A stretch of 64,000 bases of DNA from Cavenderia fasciculata (GCF_000203815.1 NW_004457737.1:186001-250000), one strand, 5' to 3'. Shown: positions 47,301 to 58,591, counted from the stretch's first letter. The notes: a model not told the origin generated them from the letters alone. Numbers and translations: made by a program.

Positions 47301-48314
47301 TCAACAGTTGGTTTGGTGATAAGTGTTGTACTAGGTCCATTCAAAACATTGATAAATGAGACGGTTGTTGATACTGATGTAATATTGATTCTACCACTAT
47401 CCGTAAATGTGACGATCACTGGACTATCCCAACCATTGAATTTGTTTGGTACAGGTGCTAGCGAGCATCTTACCATCAACCTAGATGCCGATGGAAATAC
47501 AATGTACGCTCTATCATTTGCTGCACATATACAGTTGAATCTTGCATTCGACCCACCTCCATCAACTTGACACCCAATATTATCAATTGGCACTTGATCA
47601 AATTCTACCAAGAATACAGCAACTGATAATCCAGAATCCCAAGTAGCATTAACAGACAATGAATTACTTTTTAATTTTAAACTATTATCTTTGAATCCTA
47701 AAAAATAATCAAATAATAATAAATTAATAAATTAATTATTATCTTTTTGTTTTTTTTAAAACTTTTTAACATACGATTACAATAAATTCCTGGTACCATG
47801 ACAGACCAATCTTCTTGGGTGACTGTATCAGACAATGTGACATACAATGTATTGTTTATAGTTGGGACAGTATTGGCAACTTTGACATAAAGGATTTGTT
47901 CTGGGTACCAATTATAGTTTACAAATGATTTTGATGACAATACAGGTACTCCACCTTGAATACTGAAATCCTTTGCAATCACTTTGTTGATTGTTTTATT
48001 GATCAAAATAAAACCTTCGGCATACTCTCCAAAAGCATCACTCGACTGATCATACTTGCAATATCTTTGTGTCAAAAATTTTGGTTCACCATGAAGAAAT
48101 ATAGGTGCTGGTGTTTGTGATTGAACAACATCTAAATAATAATAATGAAAATTAAAAAAATTAGTACACATGATCAATTGTGTTGGATGGTGGTCACACG
48201 ATGAATGTTTTTTTTTTTTTTTCTATACATACTAAAGTTTATAATAATAAACAATAAAACAGTAGTTATAAAGAGTGATATGGTCACTTTAGATCTTACT
48301 GTTACTGTTGTCAT
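44333..48314 (-). CDS. Large type I membrane protein with Ser-Asn stalk
   Basis: Three exons: 48314-48233, 48131-47775 and 47697-44333; 1267 residues. Exon 1 is a signal peptide (ISLFITTVLLFIIINF). The extracellular part is almost wholly beta-rich, with repeated segments like 'LDLTLSNALPIDSSYDNRTLSFQFTLSD' blocks (written here in part), a 'VSGVSLTSRPTLYLSG' motif, many N-glycosylation sites and few Cys, suggesting stacked immunoglobulin-like domains. A stalk of (Ser-Asn) repeats (bases about 44585-44665) leads to one transmembrane helix (GAIAGIAIGGAVALAAIILVALLFA) with stop-transfer RRRKLK and a short acidic tail. It resembles the size and plan of dictyostelid adhesion/signalling surface proteins, but I cannot name the family. 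Introns are phase 1. Confidence 0.78.
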
Positions 48315-48968
48315 TGATTGATTAATATTCTAAATGTTTTTACTTGTTCTACGTAAATCTATAGAATGATTCGTCGGGTTGTTGTTATTTATATGATTTG
48401 TTTGTCTCCTAGCTATCTACATAACAACGATGTTTTAAATAAATCAATGTATGTGATTGTGTTGTGTCGATGTTGTTTGGTGTTGTCTCCTCTCTCTTTG
48501 CATGGACTCGCACATGATCATGAGATAGTGGTCGGTTGGCACACAACCATGAGCGAAACATTAAAAACCCAATTATAACGAAGGGTTCTGCTTGATTTTT
48601 TAAAGGGCTGTGTCCTATGTCCGCCAACACTCGATTGTTTCTCTCGCGATAGGGCTGTAGTATTTTGTAACACGTGAGCTTAAAAAAACCCAAACCTTCA
48701 AAGAGGCCGATTGATTGACATCGGCGCACCCACTTTTAAAAAGTTGGCGGTTATGTGTTGTGTCGGTTGTACCAACCACGTTGTTTTGATCGACATGATC
48801 ATCAATCAATCCAATTAATCTAAAGAGATAATAGTTGGTTAGGGTTAGTATTTACTATAATACAAAGAGGAAGAAAGAAGAAAGAGAAGATTAGTGAAGA
48901 GTAGATGTAGAGAAAAGATTGATCACACAAAACGAACTATTCATACCCTATATATTCATATCAAACCG
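48315..48968. promoter_or_regulatory. Divergent promoter: membrane protein and DNase II
   Basis: A 654-base gap between the leftward membrane-protein start and the rightward DNase II start. It is less AT-rich in the middle (48500-48780) than most gaps, with a CACGTG element near 48672. No RNA gene pattern is evident. Promoter role is inferred from orientation. Confidence 0.4.
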
Positions 48969-51660
48969 ATGATGAATAAATTAATGATTAGTTATAGTTA
49001 TGTGATTGGTATGATGATAACAGTGCTGTTATTAATCAATCACATTACTATAGTTGATAGTATCAAATGTCTACAAGACCAAAGAATATTTACACAAACT
49101 GATGATGAAGGTGACGATGACCCAGTAGAAGTAGATTGGTGGTTTGCAATCAAGATACGTGGTACTTCAGATGCATATCTATACTATGATTCAACAATGG
49201 ATGAAACTGAATTTAGTGTATGTACTCTCTCCTCTCATTTCTTTCAACAATGAATGAATGAATGAAAGTATATTTTTTTTTTTTTAATTTTCTCTCTAAC
49301 TAACATCACACATGTGTGTCTACACATACTTCTTATTATTTATTTATTTAATTATTATGTAGACTGGATATTTCCTTCGAAGTGATAAGAGTGCATTGGG
49401 AGCAACGATGGATCAAATATCATCAACTCAACATTACTATGTAGCATTTAACGATCAACCTGCCAAAACAATGGGTGACGCATTCAAAATTAATACTCAT
49501 GAAAAGGGTATCATTGCATGGGACAAAGAAGGTGGTGATGGTTTCTATTTAATGGTACGTATTATATCAATTATTATATCAATATCAATATTATATCAAT
49601 ATTATATTATTATTATATTGTATTGTATTTATTAAACTTTGTTTGTTTATTTTTTGATTGTTTATTTTTTGATTGTAGCATACAATGCCACAATTCCCAA
49701 ATACCTACTTTTCACCGTTGGATGGTAATCCAAGTCATATGTATTGGCAAGATTCATTTAGTGAAGGTCCGAGAAAGAGTGATTCATACGCTAAATCATT
49801 CCCGTCGATGGGTTGGGAAAACAACTTCTTTCACAATAATCTCATGTCACTCACTGATTTGTACGAAGACTGTTATCGAGAGTACCATCAGACGGCCGCA
49901 CAGAAAAAGGCGTCCGACAAGTACAACTATGGTGAAGACGATAGTGTCGAGGAGGATACATCCGACTCGGAGGATTCAGCCGATACACTTCGACACGAAA
50001 AGGAGAGAGCCAAGAAACAGCAGTTGTGCAAACTAGACATCTCGCCATTCCTCGTCGAAGGGTTCCCCAAAAAGAAACATTCACTCGACTTGTCGCATTT
50101 GATTGGTGGCGACACCAACCCATTTGCTAAACTGTTGGATGAGAATGTACCTGCACAACACATGTTTTGTTTGACACTGCCCGATGCCAACGAACTCGAT
50201 CCCGAAGCATGGACATGTCTCGATGAGGGCGAAGACCCACCCAGCAGTGTCGATGACTCGGATTTAGACCCACCTTCAATGATCCAACTGTTCCTGCAGT
50301 CGCTTGCACGAGGCAGTACAAACGGACTATCGACAACACACAAAAATGTCGATGATGCAACCGAACAATACCTACTGCCACAAGCCAACCAACACGCTGC
50401 CGACTATTACAAACGGTGTATTCAACTAAACGACAAACACTATTACTTTGTAGTTTCCTCCAAGTCTAGACAAAGTGATGGGTCTCTTGGCTCCAAGTTT
50501 TCAGATATTTGGGGAGTGTTGGAAGAACCGGGTTGCGACCAAACCCAAATTGCAAACAGACCATGTCTCAATGACAATGAACAAATGTGGATAAGTACTT
50601 GGAGAGGATCAGGTGACGTTGATGCAACCGTCCCCGATCGTCCAGGCGACCATTTGAACATGGCAACTTTTAAAGCTGTCGTAGATATGGGTGGACACGA
50701 GCAATCCATCTATTGGGGTAGTACCGACGTATCTGTATCTGGTGTCAAAACAACAGGCGACTCTACCGGTGGATTCTCTGATCACTCCAAAATTGGCTAT
50801 CTCCAAAATGAAGGTGAACATTGGGATATTTGTCTAAGTGGTGGTAATTTACATGTATATAACAAAAAAACAACAAAGTATACTGGTTCAAATGCTTTCT
50901 TGGTATGTTGTAAACATAAACAAACAAATATGCATATATACATAAGTTTATTAATTTATTTGTTTTACTTTTCCAAATTTAGGTATGCTTTAAATCAATT
51001 GAACTATCAGTTGCATTTGATAATTTAAATGTTGGTGCAAATAATAATGCAGTGACACGTACTAAACTGTGGGAACATTCACAATACTATGTACTGTGTT
51101 CAAAGAGTTTAAATGCCAATATTCAAGCCGTCCACGATTACTTGAGACGTGATGATAGAGCCTTACTCGACGATACACACTATGACAATAATCGATTAAA
51201 AGCCAACCCTCCAAAAAGAAACTTGGCTGCATTTGGAGACCGTGTCAATTTATTCATGCCAGTTACACTACTCAATATGATTTTAGAAGCTGATGATAAA
51301 AAGGTTGAAGTCATCTTACCAAGTAGTAGTAGTAGTAGTAGTAGTAGTGAAGATGGTGGTGGTGGTGGAGGTGGTGGAGATGACGATGAAATGGAAGAAG
51401 AAAAGAGTGACAGTGACAGTGAAGGAAAGAAAAAGAAAAAAAAGAGTAGTAGTAGTAGTAGTGGAAGTGGAAGTGGTAGCAGTGGAAGTAGCAGTGGAAG
51501 TGGAAGTGGAGATGAAGAATTTGAATCGGAAGATTCATCATCCTCATCAACTGATGGTACCATAATTTACTTTGGAGGTGGAGGTGGTGCAGCCAAAAGA
51601 AAACCTCCACCTACACTCCTTGATAAAAAGGAGCCCCCTAAAAAGAAACAAAAAAAGTAA
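48969..51660 (+). CDS. Enlarged DNase II-family acid endonuclease
   Basis: Four exons: 48969-49217, 49363-49554, 49679-50902 and 50983-51660; 780 residues, about twice the usual DNase II length. The ATG at 48969 starts a signal peptide (SYVIGMMITVLLLINHITIVDS). Family marks: CLQD near the mature N-terminus, VDWWFAIKIRG, the first HxK site in THEKGIIAWD (H129/K131), GFYLMHTMPQFP formed across an intron, and the second HxK site in FSDHSKIG (H516/K518), followed by WDICLSGGN. DNase II folds as a pseudodimer using both HxK sites to cut DNA at acid pH in lysosomes, yielding 3'-phosphates; for an amoeba this means digesting bacterial DNA. Unusual: a long acidic insertion (about residues 205-330, DDSVEEDTSDSED) between the two sites, and a C-terminal Ser/Gly/Lys-rich tail ending in a basic cluster (KKEPPKKKQKK). 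Confidence 0.88.
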
Positions 51661-51903
51661 TTTTGTAATAATAATAATAAATACAAGTATTGTTTTTTCA
51701 TGTTACTGTGGTTAACAAATAAAACAAAGTCTTTATTTTTAGAAGTCTCATTTCTTGGATCTTTGCAATCGCTAAAATAAATTAATTAAAAGTTAGTATA
51801 AACGATTCCAACCATTGTTGTTGTTCCCAATTGGGGGGTTATACTTGCCCATTGGAGTACGTGGACAAATAAAATAAAACGACAGAGTCTTTATTTTTTA
51901 CTT
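51661..51903. other. Convergent 3' region with decayed extra lysozyme exon
   Basis: Between the DNase II stop and the lysozyme stop. Most of it (51717-51872) is a diverged copy of the end of lysozyme exon 3, its last intron and its last exon; see the repeat entry. Confidence 0.7.
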
Positions 51904-52053
51904 TTAGAGATCACATTTCTTCCAATCTTTGCAATCACTAAAATAAATTAATTAAAAGGTTAGAATAAACGATTCCAATTGTTGTTCCCATTTGGGAGCT
52001 GGTTATAAGTTCCCATTTGGGGGCTGGTTATACGTACCCATTTGAGTATGTAG
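51717..52053 (-). repeat. Tandem duplication of the lysozyme 3' end
   Basis: Copy A (about 51875-52053) carries the working end of exon 3, intron 3 (GTACGT...TTTTAG) and exon 4. Copy B (about 51717-51872) repeats the same order downstream: an exon 3 end, an intron with a GCAAGT donor, the identical AATTAATTTATTTTAG acceptor (exon copy starting at 51771) and a coding start GDCKD that then diverges and loses the early stop. Confidence 0.75.
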
Positions 52054-52664
52054 TCCACGCATCGAGTCCTTGTGACTTTAATACTTTTTCTGCACAACGT
52101 GCATTGATTGATGCATCATACAAATCACTTGGGGTCTTACAAAATGATGAACACATATCCTTGCACTAATAATATTCATGATAAATAATCAATTCAATAA
52201 TAATAATAATCAAAATAAATAATAATAATAATCATCAAAATAATAATCAAAAAATTAATATTAGGTGGATAGTATATTAAATAGTTTGTGATTAAATAAT
52301 AATATTATGACAACAATACATACGTGTTCACCTAAAAGCTGCCAGAGCCCTGTAGCCGAGCTAGGGTTATAGGCATGGGTATTCCAACTAGACTCATAGT
52401 AGGCAATACAGATCATAGTAGTTGCAAGACTCTTGTCAGATGTTATATATTTTTTTGTAAGATCTTTCATTTGATCGCAATTGTAAACTGACTAATAAAT
52501 ATATATATATATATATATATATAATACAATTGAACATTATTGTTTGCGTTAATATAATAATAATAATGAATCCGATGAGGGTTGTTTTTTGAAATACAAA
52601 CTGCAAATGAGACTTGACACATCATTGCAAAGATAATAGCTAAAACGGTAATTAATTTATACAT
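51904..52664 (-). CDS. C-type lysozyme
   Basis: Four exons: 52664-52602, 52491-52324, 52165-52038 and 51937-51904; 130 residues, normal for a small lysozyme. Signal peptide: YKLITVLAIIFAMMCQVSFA, ending exactly at the first intron, whose donor is the unusual GTTTGT. The mature protein begins SVYNCDQMKDLTKKYI and contains CIAYYESSWNTHAYN, equivalent to the catalytic CxxxxESxxNT region of C-type lysozymes (Glu is the general acid), then SATGLWQL, matching the 'DYGIFQI' strand. A Cys-rich end follows (CKDMCSSFC, ARCAEKVL, WKKCDL). It would hydrolyse peptidoglycan beta-1,4 bonds in phagosomes or outside the cell. Convergent with DNase II. The first intron contains a (TA)n run, and a decayed duplicate of the last exon lies just downstream. 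Confidence 0.88.
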
Positions 52665-53301
52665 GATAATAAATAAAATAGATATAGATAGAAAGAGATA
52701 AAAAGAGACCTCGATTGATAAATAGGTGTTCATCTCCTCTCTCTCTCTCTCCGACTCATACGACTCGTGGCTCAACAAAAATATCTCGGGATGGGACTTT
52801 TAAAAATTCTTCCTGCATGTTTGGTCTAAAAAAGGAATACACCCCAGGATTAATTATTGAATAGATTAAGATTATTCAATCCCAAGTGGAATAATCCATC
52901 TAACAAAAAAAAAAGTAATTGTTGTAATAATAAACATACATAGAGTATTGTCCAAGTCCCAATACAAATGTATGTTTTGTATATCTATTTAATTTTTTTA
53001 ACTGAATGTGATCGAAGATTGAGAGTTGGTTTTTTCAATGAAACTGATGGTTTTGTCTTGTCTTGCACGAAACTAACTAATCGGCGCATATGTTTTATCA
53101 TAACCAGCAAAGAAGATGATGGTATCTTGTTCTTTGTTATTCAAGATATATAAACATTAAGTTACACACAAACTAACTCATCACCATTGCAAAAGTAATC
53201 TTTTGTTTAAACACACACACAACCACCACAATTGTATTATTTAATTTTTTTGTATTTATAAATCTAAAGAGGATCGATCGGTTGTACACTCTCAATTGAA
53301 A
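52665..53301. promoter_or_regulatory. Divergent promoter: lysozyme and TRAF-like gene
   Basis: AT-rich 637-base gap between divergent starts. It has a (CT)n block at 52739-52752 next to the lysozyme start, a poly-A run near 52903, (CA)n at about 53211-53221, and TTTATAAATC at about 53255-53264, a TATA-like element about 45 bases before the TRAF-like ATG. A short reading frame at 52968-53153 is not convincing. Confidence 0.4.
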
Positions 53302-54925
53302 ATGCCTAAATTATTTGGAACATTATCTTCTTCATCATCATCATCAAAAGAGTTGTCAATTGAAAGTAGAGTAGTTTGTCGAGATGATTATTACAAAATT
53401 GAATGTAGTATTTGTCTAAGTATATTAGAGAATCCAAGACAATGTTCATCAGGTAGGTTAAATAATAATTAGTTATGTTGTGAATGAATCTAATATTAAT
53501 ATTGTATTGGTCGTCTACAAAGGTCATCTATTTTGCTTAGATTGTATATCATTTATTGTTGCAAAGGATAATGCTGAATGTCCACTATGTAGAACTTCAC
53601 TACAAGGATTATCAAGAAATTTATTGGCTGAATCAATGTTACGAGATTTAAAGGTATGATTGAAAAGTAGTAAACTATCTCTTTTTTGTTGTTCATGATT
53701 AAAAATCTCACCAAAAATATTTTTGTTATATTTAGATATATTGTATAAATCATTTTAGATTTAATAAAGGTAATATGGAATGGGAACATTGCCAAGACTC
53801 TGAAATGGCATGTCAAGAACATACGACGGTAGAAAAATCACAAGAACATTTACAACAATGTCAATTTACTCTGAGAAAATGTCCTCTACAAGAAAATGGT
53901 TGTGATGTAGAGTTGTTGGGTGTACCAATGCAAAATCATATAAAGGAGGAATGTAAATATCGTATAGTACCATGTACATACTGTCAAAGTACAATGAAAG
54001 CATCAGAGTTGGATACTCACATGTCAGAGACATGTTTAGAATATATATTAGAGTGTCCAGATAAATGTGGTTCTACATTTAAAAGAAATGAATCGGATGG
54101 ACATCAAAGAGTTTGTCCAAATTTTATAATACCATGTATATTGGGTAATCAAATTTGTAATTTTATGGTATGAAAATAGAAATAATAATAATAATAATAA
54201 TATTTAATAATATTATTAATATCAAATAATTGTTTATTTATTTTTAGGGAAAAAGAAAAGATATGAATCAACATGTAATGGAATCATTATCAATACATAT
54301 GCAATCACTTGCCATATCAAATCAAAATGTAATAAAAGAAAATGAAAGAATGCGTCAAGAAATCAATCTATTAAATAAGAAAATAGATAATTTAGAAGAT
54401 TATTGTGATAATCTACAAGTATGTATATAAAATATATATATATATTCTTATCCATTTGATTAATTAATTATTTATTTCTTTTTAATTTTTATTTAGGATA
54501 AATCATATTTTACATATGAATGGATTATAAAAGATTTTAATCATAATAATAGTGTTGTTGATACAACATCATTTGAATCAAAAGAATTTATGTTGGGACC
54601 TTTTAAATGGAGATTACAAATTAAACAAAATAATCGATACGATTATGGATTGTTGATTTATATTTTGGATGAAATCGATGCAAACATGGAAATTAATTTG
54701 GATTGTTGGTTTCAAATTGTAGTGGTCGATGGTGGTTGTAAACCTATCAATCTTTACAGCGGTAAAGATGCCAAATTCAACACCAACAATCGATTCTTTG
54801 GTTTTAAAAACTCGATTAGCAAGATGGATATTAAGAAAAAGGAATCGGTTTCAATTGTATTTAGAGGTCGTCTTATTTCTATTAAAGAAAAATCAAAGGG
54901 TCAAATAATTGTTGTTGAAAATTAA
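53302..54925 (+). CDS. RING / TRAF zinc-finger / MATH protein (TRAF family)
   Basis: Five exons: 53302-53452, 53523-53653, 53736-54167, 54248-54418 and 54497-54925; 437 residues. A RING finger spans the first intron: CSICLSILENPRQCSSGHLFC, then CLDC and CPLC. TRAF-type zinc fingers follow (CPLQENGCDVEL, HIKEECKYRIVPC, CPDKCGSTFKR, HQRVCPN). A short coiled coil comes next (about residues 245-300, ENERMRQEINLLNKKIDNLE), then a C-terminal MATH/TRAF-C beta-sandwich (FMLGPFKWRLQI...CKPINLYSG...VSIVFRGRLI). TRAF proteins are trimeric ubiquitin E3 adaptors; dictyostelids have dozens. In D. discoideum some act at damaged phagosomes, which would suit the neighbouring lysozyme and DNase II, but that link is inference. 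Confidence 0.9.
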
Positions 54926-55208
54926 CAAATAAATGAAATATTCTATTCAGATATATACATATTTGAACGATCCAACCACACACTATTACTTGTTTGAGTT
55001 TGAAAATATAATAATTTATTGAAAAATATATTTATTTGTTTACCCACCACCATTTTTTCGATTGACTACATATATATCTTTTTTGGGAATAGTGGTTAAC
55101 TTCTAAAAATATAATGATGAACTTCAAAATACCAAGGTTATAAATAAATTAAAATATTATTATAATTATTATTATTATCCTCTTCAGCAACAACAATATT
55201 TAAAAGAT
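54926..55208. promoter_or_regulatory. Promoter of the small Cys-rich secreted gene
   Basis: Short AT-rich gap. TTATAAATA at 55138-55146 is TATA-like and about 65 bases before the ATG at 55209. Nothing else is evident. Confidence 0.4.
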
Positions 55209-55559
55209 ATGAATAAAACAATTTTATTAGTTTTAGTTTCAGTATTATTAATTTTAACAATTAGTCATTCAACCACTGTAGTTTTTGCAATAGAGAATGA
55301 TAAACAATATAGACCACCTAAAAATCAAACACATCATCACCCTGGTCATGGACATACCAAAGGCGACTCTGCATTCTCAAAGTGTGAAAGGGTAACTGAA
55401 CATGGAATCATTGGGTGTCCAGCCTTCCAAATGCCATCTGGATGCACAGAAATTAGATTACCTCATCTTCCATACCCAAGATGTTGTCCACGTCCCAATT
55501 GCGGTAATGGTCAAAACAATGGTGGATGGCGTCATAACCAAACTCAAAAACCAAAATAA
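55209..55559 (+). CDS. Small secreted Cys-rich peptide, possible SVWC domain
   Basis: Single exon, 116 residues, ATG at 55209. A strong signal peptide (ILLVLVSVLLILTISHSTTVVFA) is followed by a His/Pro-rich spacer (HHHPGHGH) and a compact Cys module: KCERV...IIGCPAF...SGCTEI...PYPRCCPRPNC. The closing PYPxCCPxxxC is the signature end of the single von Willebrand factor C (SVWC) domain of small secreted, often infection-induced proteins in arthropods; six of the usual eight Cys are present. The tail is Asn/Gly/Gln-rich. Family membership is a motif-based guess. A metal-binding role for the His stretch is possible but unsupported. Confidence 0.7.
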   Translation: MNKTILLVLVSVLLILTISHSTTVVFAIENDKQYRPPKNQTHHHPGHGHTKGDSAFSKCERVTEHGIIGCPAFQMPSGCTEIRLPHLPYPRCCPRPNCGNGQNNGGWRHNQTQKPK

Positions 55560-56362
55560 ATATAAATAATAAATAAATAAATAAATAAAAATAAAAGGAA
55601 GTATAATACCTTTTTGTAAAATTAAAAAAAACAATGATCAACTTGTCGATTGTGAGTAATCTGATATCGATGGTGTTGTGGGGTCTCCTCCTTGCCTATC
55701 TATGTGTTTGTGTTGTGGTATGGTACGAAATTTCGACTACTTATGTGTTGAACACAATGAAACAAATCGTACAACGGATGAATTGTTTGTTTAATCTTGA
55801 TTACAATCAAACAAGATTGCTTGTCATCGATGGTGATGGGGTTTCAGAAAAAATCTAGATGAAACATCAAATAGTTTATCTGAAAAGTTAGCAATAGAAA
55901 GGCAAAGAAATTAAGGATCTGTGAGGAGCCCCTCCCTCTCTTCTTGAGTCACTCGCAAAAAAAGAAATCTTCGAGCGCACCAATTTGGGATTCTTCCTGT
56001 CAAAAAGATATTTTTAAATAAAGCGGGTGCTGGTGGCTAAAGATGGGTGGGTAATCTTTGCTTTTGTTTGCAACCATCAGTAGGGATTGGCTAGAGTGTC
56101 ACCAACAACAAAAGAGAAAAGAGAGTTCTATTGTTTCTTCACATCGCACACACAACACTATTTATTTATTTATTTATTTGTATCATAAATCTCTTTATCT
56201 CTTTCACACAACAACCATTCTTGTAAAATTATACCTTTTTTTAAAATCTTTTCCAATCACACAAACTTTAAAACCCTAGTCTCTAGAGATATTTATTCTT
56301 TAAATCAACAACAAATCACCAAAATTAATTAAACCTCACTATCACATCTATTTTTATCAAAA
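55560..56362. other. Intergenic region with one small doubtful ORF
   Basis: 803 bases between the small secreted gene and the PSI-like gene. An ATG at 55634 opens 74 codons (to 55858) with an N-terminal hydrophobic helix (ISMVLWGLLLAYLCVCVVVW) and a polar end. It could be a small membrane protein, but it lacks support. The right half is probably the PSI-like gene promoter and an A/C-rich leader. Confidence 0.35.
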
Positions 56363-58591
56363 ATGATGTTTAAGAAATATTTGGCATTATTTGTATGCCT
56401 ATTAGGAGTTGTATTTGCTCAGGGTATGTATAAATAAACAATAAAATATTTATAACAATCGAAAATTTCGATCAACAAGATATTAATAGATTCTTTTTCT
56501 TTTTTTTTTTTTTTTTTTTTTTTTCTATTTTTTTTAGATACATTACCATTTACTGTAGCAATTTTTGATCAACATCCATCATTAAATGGTAATTTCCAAC
56601 CACCTGATGGATCTGTAACAACAGGTTTAGTTGTATCAAACCTCAATCCAATTACCAAGGTTCCAGAGTTAGTCACTTTGGAAGACACTACCAAGAATTA
56701 CGATGGTCGTATGTTGAAGCCATCATTGTTTAAATACTTTTTCTCTCCAGATGCCACCAACATTTTCCTCAATGTTACTTTGCCATTGACCAAAGAATCG
56801 TCGTCTGGTTTCTATGAATACTTTAACGACTTTTTCTTCCCAATCGATGGCAAGGGATGGGACGCTTATGCCAACATGACCAAATACTATCAAGGCCACA
56901 ACTTCCATTTCTGTCTCAAGATGAATACCTATTTCAAGTACAAGTTGACCAACCCACCAATGCAATTCAATTTCAGAGGTGATGACGATGTTTGGGTGTT
57001 TATCAACAACAAGCTCGCTCTCGATCTCGGAGGTCTCCACTCGTATGAAGATGGTTCCATCATCTTTGACTCTACCACTTCCAACAATTTGGGCCTCGTC
57101 GACAATAAGATCTACTCGTTTGATTTCTACTATTGTGAACGTAAGACCGAAGGCAGTCACATGAGATTCCAAATCAACTTCCCATTGGATTGTACTACCA
57201 AGGATTACTGCGGTGTCTGTAACGGTGGTGGTGATTGTTGCAATGCCAAGGTAAACTGTAACACTCCACCATCTGGAAGCAAGTGTTACACTCCAACCTG
57301 TCCAGCATGGGACGCTCCAAACATCGACCCAAAGAACTTGGGCAAGAGCTGTGTCTACACCCCAATCACCTACAACAACTTGGACAACCAATGTTGGGAT
57401 TTCTCTTGTGATGCCAACACTGGTGCCGCTGTCCCAACTGCCAAGCCATGTGTCTCCAAGCCATGTACCACCTCCAAGTGTACCAACTCTACCGGTTGTG
57501 CCTACACCAGTACCTGTACCGCCAAGGATGCCTGTTCCCTCGCAACCTGTGACGCCGATGGTAGAACCTGCAAGCAATCGGCCAAGAACTGTGACTTTGC
57601 TGACAAGTGCTACAACTATGGTTGTGATGCCGTCAAGGGTTGCAACAAGACCCTCAACTATAACCCAGTCGTCACTGGTGCCGGCGGTGCCATCAACAAC
57701 TGTCAAATCCGTAAGTGTGACCCAGAAACTGGCGCCACCACCGTTGAAACCATTGCCAACTGTGACAAGTGTACCGGTACTCCAAACAAGTGTCAAATCA
57801 TTGGTCAATGTAACGCAGCCACTGGTCAATATACCTTTATCGACAAGCCACAAATCAACGACGGCAATGCCTGTACCCAAGACAAGTGTGATCTCGCTAC
57901 TGGAGCCATCACCCACACCCCACTCAGCTGTGCAGGTTGCACCTTCTGTGACCCAGAACTCGGAGAATACAAGTGTTCCAATCCACCAACCCTCTGTAAC
58001 GATCAAAATCCATGTACCACCGACACTTGTGCCACCAATGGTAACTGTACCAACACCTTCTGTGCCGCCCCAACCAACAAGTGTCTCATCCCAGTCTGTA
58101 CCGAAACTGGTTGTTCAACCGGCCCAATCGTTTGTCCAGAATCTGAAAACCCATGCGAGGAAGCCATCTGTAGTGAAACTACTGGCTGTGGATTCAAAGC
58201 TCGTGACTGTCTCTCTGGTATTGCCAACTGTACCGATGGTTTCTGTGATGCCCGTCTCGGTTGCGTCTCTATTGCCCGTCAATGTGTTGCCGACAAGCCC
58301 AACTGTCAATACGGTGTTTGCAACAATGAAACCAACGAATGTGAATACCACGACTATGATCCATATCCCTTTGCCTGTCAAACCGCTGCCGTCGTCTCTG
58401 TCGGTGTCGTTGCTGGTGTTGTAGTTGCTGGTGCCGTTGCTCTTGCCGCCGCCGTATTTGGTGGAAAGAAGGGTTACGACTACTGGAAGGAACACAAGGG
58501 CATGAAGATGAACATGTCAAATGCCAACCCACTCTATGAAACCAAACCAGGTACCGGTGAAAACCCTCTCTATCATCCAAGTGAACAATAA
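56363..58591 (+). CDS. PSI-like PA14-domain membrane protein
   Basis: Two exons, 56363-56423 and 56538-58591; 704 residues. The signal peptide (KKYLALFVCLLGVVFA) ends at the intron, which contains a long T tract. Residues about 100-250 form a PA14 / fibro-slime domain (FFFPIDGKGWDAYAN, NFHFCLKMNTYFKY, FNFRGDDDVWVFINNKLALDLGG, SFDFYYCER). About 350 residues of dictyostelid Cys-rich repeats follow (DYCGVCNGGGDCC, CxxxxCDxxTG, CNDQNPCTTDTC). A transmembrane helix (AAVVSVGVVAGVVVAGAVALAAAVF) and a cytosolic tail with two NPLY motifs (NANPLYETK, ENPLYHP) end the protein. It matches the D. discoideum psiA-psiR family, whose founder PSI-1 (PsiA) induces prespore differentiation as an extracellular signal. 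NPLY motifs resemble PTB-binding/endocytic signals. Codon use is strongly biased to C-ending codons, suggesting high expression. Confidence 0.9.

Noticed and set aside
48894-48968. Longer N-terminus for DNase II
   Set aside because: It needs a GTG start and would bury the signal peptide; the ATG at 48969 puts it at the N-terminus.
56723-58006. Long minus-strand frame (427 codons) opposite the PSI-like gene
   Set aside because: Antisense shadow caused by strong codon bias in the Cys-rich gene; no family features.
57351-58424. Plus-strand frame of 357 codons inside the PSI-like gene
   Set aside because: Out-of-frame reading of the same exon; Pro/Ser/Thr/Val only, produced by the Cys repeat periodicity.
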